64,000 nucleotides of DNA from PVC group bacterium. Lineage in GTDB: Bacteria > Verrucomicrobiota > Kiritimatiellia > UBA8416. The notes beneath the pieces are model-generated. The model worked only from the letters and a program-made list of their open reading frames with translations, was not told the DNA's origin and ran no database searches. Below are positions 55,227-62,751 of this stretch, piece after piece (the first letter of the stretch is position 1; each line of letters opens with the position of its first letter). The translations under genes and the position numbers were made by a program. The stretch lies in the NCBI GenBank assembly GCA_003567005.1, contig PXBF01000182.1:1-64000 (forward strand), given 5' to 3'.

Positions 55227-57005
55227 CTAGCGCTTCACAGGCTGAACAATATGATCAAGAAGATTACCATTACGCGTGATAACTTTTATGTCCCGTTGAT
55301 GCTCGGATAGGGTAACGAGAAGAAAATGCCGGATAGAAGCCGACCGTGTTAAGTACCATTCCTCTTCCGGCGTCCGCGGCACGCGTTCCCCTACACCCCA
55401 CGTACCATCGCCAATGTAGACGATGCCATCCTCAGCCTCCTCACCATTGCGAATGGGCACCGTGCGCTTGTAGGTGTGATCATGATTTTCAAAGGCCACC
55501 TGAATCCCATAACGCTCCATTAATGGCACCCAATGCTCCCGAACCCGCACCGATACGCGCCCACTAAAAGAACGATTCGAGGGGAAAGCTGGAACATGAT
55601 ACACGGGTAACACATGCGGAATATCAGTACGGGCCTGCAAAACCTCTTCAAACCATTCCGTTTGTGGTCCGGCTATGGGGGTCGAGTGATCCGTATCGAG
55701 CAAAATAATGCTCAGATAGTCTGAAACATCAAGCACGCCATAACCAGGATGCCCGGGAAAAGCAAACATACTGTAGTAAAACGGCGCAATTTCATTGCGG
55801 AAAGTATCAGTAAAAACAACAGGATCATCCTCTTGCGCATGCCGGAAAAAGTATCCACCTTTCACCTCGTGATTCCCTATCCCCATCACCACAGGAACTA
55901 CTCGCCCGGATTCATCCACCAGTGTGTTTTGCATCGCTTCAAAAAATTCTTCCCATCGATACCACCGACGCACAAGACCATCTGCATAAGCAAGATCACC
56001 ACCCCAAACAATCGCATCCAGATCATAGCGCATTGCGATGCGATTCACCTCTTCCATCCAAGACTGACGGTGCCGTACATCACCTCCGATAGCCAAACGA
56101 ACCGGACGATCTAAGTTCTCCGGCATCGTACGAAAACGATAGATAGGACTGGACTTCGGCGCGGTAAAACGAAACGTATACGCTGTGTCTGGATCGAGAT
56201 CGGTCAGCTCTACCGTATGAACCCAGCGCTGAATACCCGGGATCGGTTGGCTTTCAACGTCTTCCGCTGCGCCGAGGGGCTCCCCATCGGCATTGCCATA
56301 GATCACGGCGCCTGACTCGAGATCCTCCGTATGCCATTGAATGGTCATCGTTGTCGTCGGATCCCGCTGCCAGCTAAGATAAAAAGCAAGTGGCTCATCA
56401 ACAGGTTCAATCAGAGACACACGTAACCCAAGGCATATATCCGAACTATTGGTGTTGTTATTATGAAGCGATACTGCCAGAACATTCGTCCCCTCCACCA
56501 AAGGTGGCTCATCGATAAGTAAAACCGCATGATCCTCCCAAGGATTTGTCCAACCAGTAGCCGCAGTCTCATATGTCACCGGTCCTTCAGGCATCAATGC
56601 GCTGCGCGCAATTTCAACACCATTCAGATAATAAACAGCCGCATCATCAATGATTTGCTCAATCTGCAATTGCTGCCCCTCTATATCTCCCTCAAAAACA
56701 AACGACGTTCGCAGATAATACGTGAGTAAATTGGGCTCCATCTCGGTTTGCAAGCCCGGCTCAGGCCACCGATCAGCACGATCTCCTGTATCGTATCCCA
56801 ATAGCCCTGGACCTTCCGACCAACTCTCATCTGAGTAATCCGGCATCCGCCAAGCTTCCCCTAGATCTTCATTACCGTCATGATACCGCCATACTTGATC
56901 AAATTCGATCAACGTCGTTACCGGCATCATCGCAAACCCCGTTCCCGACAGACAGAAAGAAACAACTCCCAACAGCAACGACATCAATAACTTTTGCTTA
57001 CACAT
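55227..57005 (-). CDS. Exported purple-acid-phosphatase-like metallophosphoesterase
   Basis: A 592-residue secreted protein with signal peptide (MCKQKLLMSLLLGVVSF, cleaved near residue 25 after GFA). An N-terminal beta-sandwich of about 170 residues (galactose-binding-like, with TYYLRTSFVF) is followed by the Fn3-like PAP N domain (PVRLAIGGDVRH starts the core). The metal motifs are GGDLAYADG, GIGNHEV, a VYHVPAFPS segment and FENHDHTYKRT, which fit the dinuclear metal site. The ATG at 57005 has AGGAGT about seven bases upstream. It likely releases phosphate from organic phosphates outside the cytoplasm. No neighbour shares its strand closely enough to be an operon. Confidence 0.88.
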   Translation of the reverse strand: MCKQKLLMSLLLGVVSFCLSGTGFAMMPVTTLIEFDQVWRYHDGNEDLGEAWRMPDYSDESWSEGPGLLGYDTGDRADRWPEPGLQTEMEPNLLTYYLRTSFVFEGDIEGQQLQIEQIIDDAAVYYLNGVEIARSALMPEGPVTYETAATGWTNPWEDHAVLLIDEPPLVEGTNVLAVSLHNNNTNSSDICLGLRVSLIEPVDEPLAFYLSWQRDPTTTMTIQWHTEDLESGAVIYGNADGEPLGAAEDVESQPIPGIQRWVHTVELTDLDPDTAYTFRFTAPKSSPIYRFRTMPENLDRPVRLAIGGDVRHRQSWMEEVNRIAMRYDLDAIVWGGDLAYADGLVRRWYRWEEFFEAMQNTLVDESGRVVPVVMGIGNHEVKGGYFFRHAQEDDPVVFTDTFRNEIAPFYYSMFAFPGHPGYGVLDVSDYLSIILLDTDHSTPIAGPQTEWFEEVLQARTDIPHVLPVYHVPAFPSNRSFSGRVSVRVREHWVPLMERYGIQVAFENHDHTYKRTVPIRNGEEAEDGIVYIGDGTWGVGERVPRTPEEEWYLTRSASIRHFLLVTLSEHQRDIKVITRNGNLLDHIVQPVKR

Positions 57006-57171
57006 CTTTCTACTCCTAGTCCAATTGAACAAACATTACACCGACACCTTTACACATATTGCATATATTGAAAACAAAAAAAACACGTAAGAATTGTTGC
57101 GTTTCACAGTGTCGCTGTCCTACCGCCAATTTCTTTTACTTCTATCAAGCATTCCCCGTATCATCTCGTTT

Positions 57172-57987
57172 TCAGACAGGGTGCGGACGCATATCTTCAT
57201 CCTCTTCCCCGAATGGCATGGCGGCGTCTCGTTGGAGGCGGCTCAAGAGAAACCCGGTACTTGCCTTCATACGCCGTAGCTCATCCTCAAAAAAACGACG
57301 GGTCGAGTCGTGAAATCGATTCGGATCGCTTTCCAGATCGGTAAAACTCGCCTCAAGATCTCGGATATAACGCGCCCGATCCTGTTCGCCGTATATAAAT
57401 ATGGGCGGATAGAGCTCATACATCAGCAACCAGTTTTTTGCCATACGCCCGACTCGTCCATTGCCATCAGAAAAAGGATGTATACGTATCAGTTCATGAT
57501 GCAAATAAATCGCGCGAAGTAAAGGGTTTGCGATCTGGGGAAGATGCCAAAATAGGTTTTCAACAAGATTTTCGACCTCGACGGCATCCGGCGCAAGATA
57601 GCGCCCAACCTGCACAAGTGTTTGCCTGTAATGATTCGCATGCCGCGCCGCCGCCTCAGGCGCAACCGTCCGAAACAGCCGAAATAAGTCAATAGGACTC
57701 GAGATGCAATGCGACGCTGCTATTTCTGCAATCATCATACCCATCGCCACTTCGAGATTTGCGAGATACTCCGCAGCCTCCTCCTCACTTTGGGCTTCCT
57801 GCTGCGCATTTTTATACTCAAGCACATGACGCAAATGTCCAATCGCATCCATGTAACGGTGCAACAAATTGCCTGCCTCGATCGATCGACTGAATACAAT
57901 TCGACGAAATACGTCTTTCATATTCGCGTCAATCTCGACAATGAGCGGGAAATCGCCAGGCAAAAGATCAGGAGCCATCAGGATCAT
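57172..57987 (-). CDS. Fic family protein (putative AMP transferase)
   Basis: A 271-residue protein. The active motif is complete: H170-PFSDGNGRVG-R181, matching HxFxDGNGRxxR. Such enzymes transfer AMP (or another phosphate-containing group) to a hydroxyl of a target protein. The inhibitory helix that keeps many Fic proteins inactive has the form (S/T)xxxE(G/N); here S33-RSI-E37 is followed by A38-G39-N40, so the last position is altered. The ATG at 57987 has GGAGG seven bases upstream; longer starts add a hydrophobic stretch without a site. It has no antitoxin-like neighbour. Function as housekeeping modifier or solo toxin remains open. Confidence 0.88.
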   Translation of the reverse strand: MILMAPDLLPGDFPLIVEIDANMKDVFRRIVFSRSIEAGNLLHRYMDAIGHLRHVLEYKNAQQEAQSEEEAAEYLANLEVAMGMMIAEIAASHCISSPIDLFRLFRTVAPEAAARHANHYRQTLVQVGRYLAPDAVEVENLVENLFWHLPQIANPLLRAIYLHHELIRIHPFSDGNGRVGRMAKNWLLMYELYPPIFIYGEQDRARYIRDLEASFTDLESDPNRFHDSTRRFFEDELRRMKASTGFLLSRLQRDAAMPFGEEDEDMRPHPV

Positions 57988-58087
57988 AACCACCTCCAGC
58001 AAGCACTTTATTGCAATCGGGACCAACGGTTTGCGCATGATACGCAATCACCGCGCCAATTCAACGGAATTAGACACCGTGATTTGT

Positions 58088-59032
58088 TCACAACCAGAAA
58101 GGCATTGTGCCCGCCGTTTCGCGATCCAGCGTATTGGATGAAAGCACCCCGTCCAGCATCGCGACCATACGATCCTTATCACGCGGGAAACGCGCCTCTA
58201 ATGGAACAACATTGGAACTGTGATTCGCCCGAAATACCGTGGCAACCAGATCCAGTGGTGCAATCATCTCACGCAATTCCCGCACTACCCCGAATTCCGT
58301 CAGGGACCGGAACATCCCATTACGCACCGCGTCATGTAGCTTCGTCCCTGCAACCGGAATCACACGCAAGGCAGAAAGTAATCTTGGCTGCATCCGATTC
58401 AGTGCCTCGGCAGTATGCACAGCATGCTGCTCGCTACGCGCAATGCCCCCCAGCCCCAGTAAAATCATGACCGACATCCGCAACCCGGCCGATTGCGCAG
58501 CCTTGCACGCCGCAACCATCTCTGCCGATGTCTCCCGCTTCTCACACTGCCGCAATATCTCGTCGTCGCCACTTTCCAACCCCATATACAATGTATGCAG
58601 CTTCAGCAAACGTAACGCCGCCAGTTCCGCTTCCGTTTTGGCCATAATCGACGCACCATTTGCATACATGCTAACACGGGTTAATTGCGGAAAATGCTTC
58701 AGCAATGCCTGCAAAATGGCCCGAAGATCCGTAAAAGGGCGCGACATCACATCCCCATCTGCCAGAAATATACGCCGCGCGTCAGAATGCCGTTTGGCTT
58801 CTTGCTCAATCAAGTCCCATATATCCGCCAAGGGCCGACGCCGATACGACATCCCCTTATACATCCCGCAAAATGTACATCGGTTCCACGGACACCCCAC
58901 ATCGATTTGCAAGATCAAGCTCTGCGCCTCACCAGGCGGCCGAAACCCCGCTTCATTTAGTATGCTCATGACGCCAAAACATAAACGATCCCCCCTGCCA
59001 TTTGCAAGAGGGACCGCTCCATCATAACGCAC
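58088..59032 (-). CDS. Radical SAM protein with CX4CX2C cluster motif
   Basis: A 314-residue radical SAM enzyme. The cluster cysteines are C47, C52 and C55 (CPWNRCTFC), a CX4CX2C spacing rather than the usual CX3CX2C. The following GMYKG and the later segments SMYANGASIMAKTEAELAAL and YMGLESGDDEIL match the SAM barrel. The last third contains LSALRVIPVAGTKLHDAV and no further cysteine cluster. Start codon is unclear: GTG at 59032 has AGGA five bases upstream; an ATG at 58969 has no site but keeps the cluster. Substrate unknown. About 100 bases separate it from the Fic gene. Confidence 0.8.
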   Translation of the reverse strand: MRYDGAVPLANGRGDRLCFGVMSILNEAGFRPPGEAQSLILQIDVGCPWNRCTFCGMYKGMSYRRRPLADIWDLIEQEAKRHSDARRIFLADGDVMSRPFTDLRAILQALLKHFPQLTRVSMYANGASIMAKTEAELAALRLLKLHTLYMGLESGDDEILRQCEKRETSAEMVAACKAAQSAGLRMSVMILLGLGGIARSEQHAVHTAEALNRMQPRLLSALRVIPVAGTKLHDAVRNGMFRSLTEFGVVRELREMIAPLDLVATVFRANHSSNVVPLEARFPRDKDRMVAMLDGVLSSNTLDRETAGTMPFWL

Positions 59033-59067
59033 GAATGTCCTGACAGACCTTCAGCGCCGTAATACTG

Positions 59068-59322
59068 CTAATCTTGTTGCCGCTGCTGACGCCCTTGTGC
59101 CCGTTCCTGACGCCCCTGCCTGCGCCGCGCACGACGCTGCCGGCGCGCCTGCTTCTGATCAGAACTGCATTCTTGCCCACAAGCCTGCTTGCGGACCTGA
59201 CGGCGTTCCTGCCGCTGCTGACGCTCCTGCCGCTGATGCTGTTCACCGGCAAATACATTCCCTGCACCAACCAGTGTCGCACCCACCAATGTCAAAACCA
59301 ACAATGTCCTTGCTTTCATCAT
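59068..59322 (-). CDS. Small exported Arg/Gln-rich protein
   Basis: An 84-residue protein. It has a clean signal peptide (hydrophobic ARTLLVLTLVGATLVGAG, then VFA, cleaved before GEQ) and a mature part of about 55 residues made almost only of Gln, Arg, Glu, Ala and Gly, with repeating QRQER units and two cysteines spaced four apart (CGQEC). A GGAG site lies six bases before the ATG. The mature part is highly positive. I recognise no family. It may bind polyanions such as extracellular DNA or acidic glycans, or be a small metal- or stress-related periplasmic protein. The gene lies 36 bases before the radical SAM gene. Confidence 0.65.
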   Translation of the reverse strand: MMKARTLLVLTLVGATLVGAGNVFAGEQHQRQERQQRQERRQVRKQACGQECSSDQKQARRQRRARRRQGRQERAQGRQQRQQD

Positions 59323-59486
59323 GTCACTCCTTTGCAATCGACCCTGACTTCACCATGAAGCCATACACCCGCATAACGCAACCCACAGCCGAAATATTGC
59401 AAAGATTCCCCATTTCTCCCCCACCAAAGCCTCCCCTGTGGAACCTTGTTCCAACAGGGCCCACCAGCTCTCCCCCCAATCTCCCC

Positions 59487-59554
59487 TTCTGCGTTTTCTG
59501 CGTCCTTCTGCGGTTCCCCCAATTCGCAAAATTCGCCCGATTAGCTACATTCGC
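59487..59554. repeat. 9-bp periodic degenerate repeat
   Basis: ATTCGC-like hexamers start at exactly 59522, 59531, 59540 (as ATTAGC) and 59549, a strict 9-base period with variable triplets between. Just left of them TTCTGCG occurs at 59487, 59496 and 59506. No frame here looks like a gene. The whole intergenic stretch (about 235 bases) is pyrimidine-rich on the plus strand. Confidence 0.7.
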
Positions 59555-59572
59555 GGTTCATAAAAGCAAAGC

Positions 59573-60724
59573 CTAACAGCCCGCTCGCATCAATCCCTGC
59601 AGCATTTGCGGCACAAGCCTAAATGGTACCGCCCCAGCCGCCGCATCCTCAACAGACCCTGCAAGTGTTACATCCAATGCCGGACAATAAAACAGCCAGC
59701 ATCCCGTGGAACCCGTATGACCGCATACAGCAGGAATCGGTTTAAATGGAACAAACAACCGGGGTACCCGAAAACGCATCATGCCTGCAGCATATTCGAT
59801 CGGCCAATTCGGGGACCGCAATGCCGCACGGTCCAGCGGAAATCCGAACCGACACCAGTGCTTGATCATGGACGAAAGCGTATTGGGACTCTCAAAGATC
59901 TTCCCTTCCATGAGTAAGCGCACGAACCGCATCATGTCATCTACCGTACTGTAAATGCCCTTTACCGATCGCAACAGCAAAGGAATCCGCAATGGTTCGC
60001 CATTGGCTCGCAACACCATCGATGCGCCCTGAATCTTCTCCTCCTGAGGCGTCCCGACAAAATACGTCTCATGCAATCCGAAGGGTTCATGCAGCATTCG
60101 TTGATGGATAGCATGCAGCGAATCACCCGTTATCCCTTCCAAAATCTCTGCCAACAAAATAAAATTCGTGTCCGAATAGCGAATCCGTGGACGCTTGCCA
60201 GATAAATCCTGCGGGACAAAATGCGGGTTCAAACGATTGCGCACATAATCCAAAAGCTCCTCGGTTGGGAGTCCCCGATCACCATCCCTGAAAACAACCT
60301 CCGCAAGACACCCCTCACCACCTTTCGGGTAATCCTCAAACCAATCCGGCAATCCGGATGTATGTGTCAAAAGATGCCGCACGGTAATGGACGCCGTCAA
60401 ATCGCGTCCACCATCTTGATGCAATCCCCGCGTACGTTCTTCCGGTAGATAGCTGCAAATCGATTGATCCAAATCCAGCTCTCCACGCTCCATCAGCATC
60501 ATCGCTATCGTCGCATTGTACAGCTTGTCAATACTCGCAATGAAGAATGGTGTGCTGGCGGTAATCGGTTCATTACCCTCTGCCTCCCCCAGAACCCCAG
60601 TCCAGCGAAAAGAATGAACAGGCGCATCCACGGACATGACGGCCTGCTTGCCAAACCTGCTTTTCGCAAAGTCCCGCAATCCGTCATCCAATAACTGCTG
60701 CGCAAAATCAGGATGTATCGACAT
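59573..60724 (-). CDS. Serine beta-lactamase-like hydrolase
   Basis: A 383-residue protein of the class C beta-lactamase/esterase/PBP superfamily. The catalytic motif is S64-I-D-K67 (ASIDKLYN), the tyrosine motif is YSD in RIRYSDTNF, and the third motif is HTG in CGHTGSTG near the end. No signal peptide is seen, so it acts in the cytoplasm as an esterase or peptidase rather than as a resistance enzyme. GAGGG lies eight bases before the ATG at 60724. It starts 11 bases after the stop of the GNAT gene, so both are in one transcript. Confidence 0.85.
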   Translation of the reverse strand: MSIHPDFAQQLLDDGLRDFAKSRFGKQAVMSVDAPVHSFRWTGVLGEAEGNEPITASTPFFIASIDKLYNATIAMMLMERGELDLDQSICSYLPEERTRGLHQDGGRDLTASITVRHLLTHTSGLPDWFEDYPKGGEGCLAEVVFRDGDRGLPTEELLDYVRNRLNPHFVPQDLSGKRPRIRYSDTNFILLAEILEGITGDSLHAIHQRMLHEPFGLHETYFVGTPQEEKIQGASMVLRANGEPLRIPLLLRSVKGIYSTVDDMMRFVRLLMEGKIFESPNTLSSMIKHWCRFGFPLDRAALRSPNWPIEYAAGMMRFRVPRLFVPFKPIPAVCGHTGSTGCWLFYCPALDVTLAGSVEDAAAGAVPFRLVPQMLQGLMRAGC

Positions 60725-60735
60725 TCCGTATCCCT

Positions 60736-61407
60736 CTACACCAAGTCTTTCCACAGAAGATAAATATCCATATCTCGCCCGGCAAAAGGCTTCTTGCCAT
60801 TCCAGGAAAACGTGTCCCCCGCTACTGCATGAAGATTCCTAAACCCGTTTTTCTCATGGCACTTTCTTGATGCAATACTTGTGCACTCCGCAAATGCATG
60901 CATGAAACCAAATGCTTTGCCCTCGACTAGCGCTGTTTGCAGGAGCCGTGTTGCAATACCTGCCCCCTCGTATCCGGGCGCCACACCCATTGCAGCTATG
61001 TGCAGACATTGCCCCGCCCCCAACGGCCCCCGATCCTGCAAAGGACTGCGAACCTCTTCCATCAGCGCCTGCAACGCCGAGACCTTTGCCATTTCCTCTT
61101 CCGTCAAATTCTCCGGCACAGAAGCATGCCCCTCGGCAAAAGGATCGTCGCACACAATAAATCCCACAGCTTGATTTCCCGCATTCCCATCCCGTGCAAG
61201 CCAACACAATCCCTGCGATATCGGATTTTCATCAGAAGCCAGATACATACTGCGCGCAATCGAAGCCATGCGTTCCTTGCGCAACCCCATACATTTGGTG
61301 AGCGGTTCCCGATCAAAGAAGAGATCAACATAGAGATCCAGCAGGGCCTCTGTCTCAACAGGAAGCACTGGTTCGATGTGTATTACAGCATTACCCTCTC
61401 TATTCAT
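60736..61407 (-). CDS. GNAT family N-acetyltransferase
   Basis: A 223-residue acetyltransferase. The acetyl-CoA loop is in VAPGYEGAGIATRLLQTA, preceded by a beta-strand ending in IAAMG; the end of the domain has FAECTSIASRKCHEKNGF. A 60-residue stretch before the core (acidic, EENLTEE-like in the middle) is longer than in small GNATs. The GGAGGGG site precedes the ATG. It is followed by the beta-lactamase-like gene with which it may form a small catabolic or detoxification pair. Substrate is unknown. Confidence 0.8.
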   Translation of the reverse strand: MNREGNAVIHIEPVLPVETEALLDLYVDLFFDREPLTKCMGLRKERMASIARSMYLASDENPISQGLCWLARDGNAGNQAVGFIVCDDPFAEGHASVPENLTEEEMAKVSALQALMEEVRSPLQDRGPLGAGQCLHIAAMGVAPGYEGAGIATRLLQTALVEGKAFGFMHAFAECTSIASRKCHEKNGFRNLHAVAGDTFSWNGKKPFAGRDMDIYLLWKDLV

Positions 61408-61477
61408 ACGATTCCCCTCCCCAAAGCTACATCTGTTATCATCAATACGTTGATCATCTAATACCTACGTGTGCCAA

Positions 61478-62098
61478 TTACTTTTGGGATTCCGTCAGTC
61501 TCGCCGCCAGACGGTTCCGTCGCTCCGCGCGCTTCTGCATATCCCGCTCATAGGCGTCAACCGCATCTCGTTTCTCGCCGATATATACCAAGTCATGCGG
61601 TTTGATTATGACGTATCGCTTGCACGCTTCGCATGTACGCAACTCTTGCATGACACGATACCAATAGGTCCGTCTGCCGCTATGTTCTGTCCGCATTTCG
61701 CAAAATACATACTGCCGTCCTTCATCTCCTTTCACGACCTTTCGAATCGAGCCATAGCGAAACATGCTCTCCAGCAGAGGTAGATGCTGAAACCTCTTGG
61801 GATAATCATGCCTGACATGCTTCATCACTGCCCCGCACTTTGAACACCGGACGTTGGCCTTCGCCTGGAAATGGGTGGCCACCACCATTACAAACCCGCC
61901 AACGCCAATCAGCGTAGTGAGAATATGCACAAAAGGAATACCATCATCCACGGGCCATAAGAGATAAAGGAAGGGAAGGGACAGCATACAAGGCACGGAC
62001 ACAATAAACACGGCATAACGAAACCAATACAGCCTGCCGAAAGAAGCATGTCGATCCTGTATCCAATGGCGATATCGCGTGGGCAGCACGGTTTTCAT
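61478..62098 (-). CDS. Small membrane protein with a zinc-binding cytoplasmic domain
   Basis: A 206-residue protein. Two membrane helices (about 28-47 and 55-78) are followed by a cytoplasmic domain that begins with CSKC (RCSKCGAVMKH) and later has CEAC (TCEACKRYVII), a probable split zinc ribbon. The last 40 residues are Arg- and Lys-rich with a helical, coiled look. I recognise no family. An AGGA lies about ten bases before the ATG. It is followed on the same strand by the GNAT gene after about 70 bases. Confidence 0.7.
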   Translation of the reverse strand: MKTVLPTRYRHWIQDRHASFGRLYWFRYAVFIVSVPCMLSLPFLYLLWPVDDGIPFVHILTTLIGVGGFVMVVATHFQAKANVRCSKCGAVMKHVRHDYPKRFQHLPLLESMFRYGSIRKVVKGDEGRQYVFCEMRTEHSGRRTYWYRVMQELRTCEACKRYVIIKPHDLVYIGEKRDAVDAYERDMQKRAERRNRLAARLTESQK

Positions 62099-62265
62099 AT
62101 TTCACTAGCATCCTGAATCGAAAGGGCTATCAACAGGAAAAAGATACACGCAATCATATTACGCATTCCTGCCGTCAGCGTCATGCTAAAAAGATTCAAA
62201 CATCGAACTAACGACGCATTCTCCCCCCTACCCCCCTCGCTTTCTCTTTATGACACAAGAGACCC

Positions 62266-62294
62266 TTGCATACCCCGTTACCTCTTGCTATATT
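62266..62294 (+). promoter_or_regulatory. Sigma-70-type promoter for the structured leader
   Basis: TTGCAT (62266-62271) and TATATT (62289-62294) are separated by exactly 17 bases. Initiation about seven bases downstream would fall at 62301, right at the base of the first hairpin of the leader. Confidence 0.6.
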
Positions 62295-62299
62295 GCAAG

Positions 62300-62490
62300 G
62301 GTTGCTGAGGTAAACCTCGTAAGCAACCGCATCTATAGAGTTCCGCGAATGCGGGCTCCAACCGAGGCCTGACGGGAAAGGGCACACGGTGGATCAAGGC
62401 AGGAAGCCGGATGCGTTCCGACAAAAGTCGGGGAAAAGCAAATACTTTTCCGGTGACGGCTACCCACCGCCCGGAAGCGAGGAGGTAGTC
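62300..62490 (+). ncRNA. Structured leader RNA of unknown class, with a possible ribosome-site switch
   Basis: At least six stems can be drawn. S1: GGTTGC (62300-62305) with GCAACC (62323-62328), enclosing GAGG/CCTC (62307-62310, 62315-62318). S2: GAG..CCGC with GCGG..CTC (62338-62358), GAAT loop. S3: GCCT (62367-62370) with AGGC (62397-62400). S4: AGCCG (62405-62409) with CGGCT (62457-62461), which encloses S5 CCGAC/GTCGG (62418-62422, 62427-62431, AAAA loop) and S6 GGAAAAG/CTTTTCC (62432-62438, 62445-62451). S7: GGCTACC (62458-62464) with GGTAGTC (62484-62490), which pairs two G residues of the GGAGG site and ends at the ATG. S7 and S4 share bases and exclude each other. I know no riboswitch class with this pattern; an IscB-type omega RNA (HEARO) is an alternative. 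Only a covariance search can settle it. Confidence 0.5.
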
Positions 62491-62751
62491 ATGACACACA
62501 GCATCGGATTCATTTATCCACGACATCACAACGCACAGCAAACATCTGCCCGTCTTACATTGCGGACAGATCTCGGCAATCCCAACCACCATCTCTGGAA
62601 CAACAATGGTACGTGGTATGTCCACTATACCATTGCAGAAAATGGACACTCCGGAGAACGCCAGCGACACTCACTCGGAACCAAATATCTGCGTGAAGCC
62701 CGCTGCCGCCGCGATCGTCTCTTCGCCTCCCTCGAAGGAGGTGCAAAATGA
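62491..62751 (+). CDS. Small protein resembling a recombinase arm-binding domain
   Basis: An 86-residue basic protein. The core, WNNNGTWYVHYTIAENG and then RQRHSLGTKYLREARCRRD, has the pattern of the N-terminal DNA-binding domain of tyrosine recombinases (a short beta-sheet, then a Ser-Leu-Gly-Thr turn and an Arg-rich helix), but there is no catalytic domain. It may be a DNA-binding regulator, an excisionase-like factor or a remnant of a mobile element. GGAGG is five bases before the ATG at 62491, within the hairpin of the leader. The frame is open upstream through the leader, but that part is structured RNA and not protein-like. It overlaps the next gene by ATGA. Confidence 0.65.
   Translation: MTHSIGFIYPRHHNAQQTSARLTLRTDLGNPNHHLWNNNGTWYVHYTIAENGHSGERQRHSLGTKYLREARCRRDRLFASLEGGAK

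Noticed and set aside
62300..62360. tRNA gene suggested by stacked hairpins
   Set aside because: There is no T-arm GTTCRA motif, no seven-base acceptor pairing and no correct arm spacing.
62099..62490. SAM-I, SAM-II or SAH riboswitch before metK
   Set aside because: I looked for the SAM-I core blocks and the short SAM-II/SAH pseudoknot sequences and did not find them. The leader is structured but of another type.
62389..62490. N-terminal extension of the small DNA-binding-like protein into the leader
   Set aside because: The GTG at 62389 has no ribosome site, while the ATG at 62491 has GGAGG at the right distance; the extension overlaps the RNA stems.
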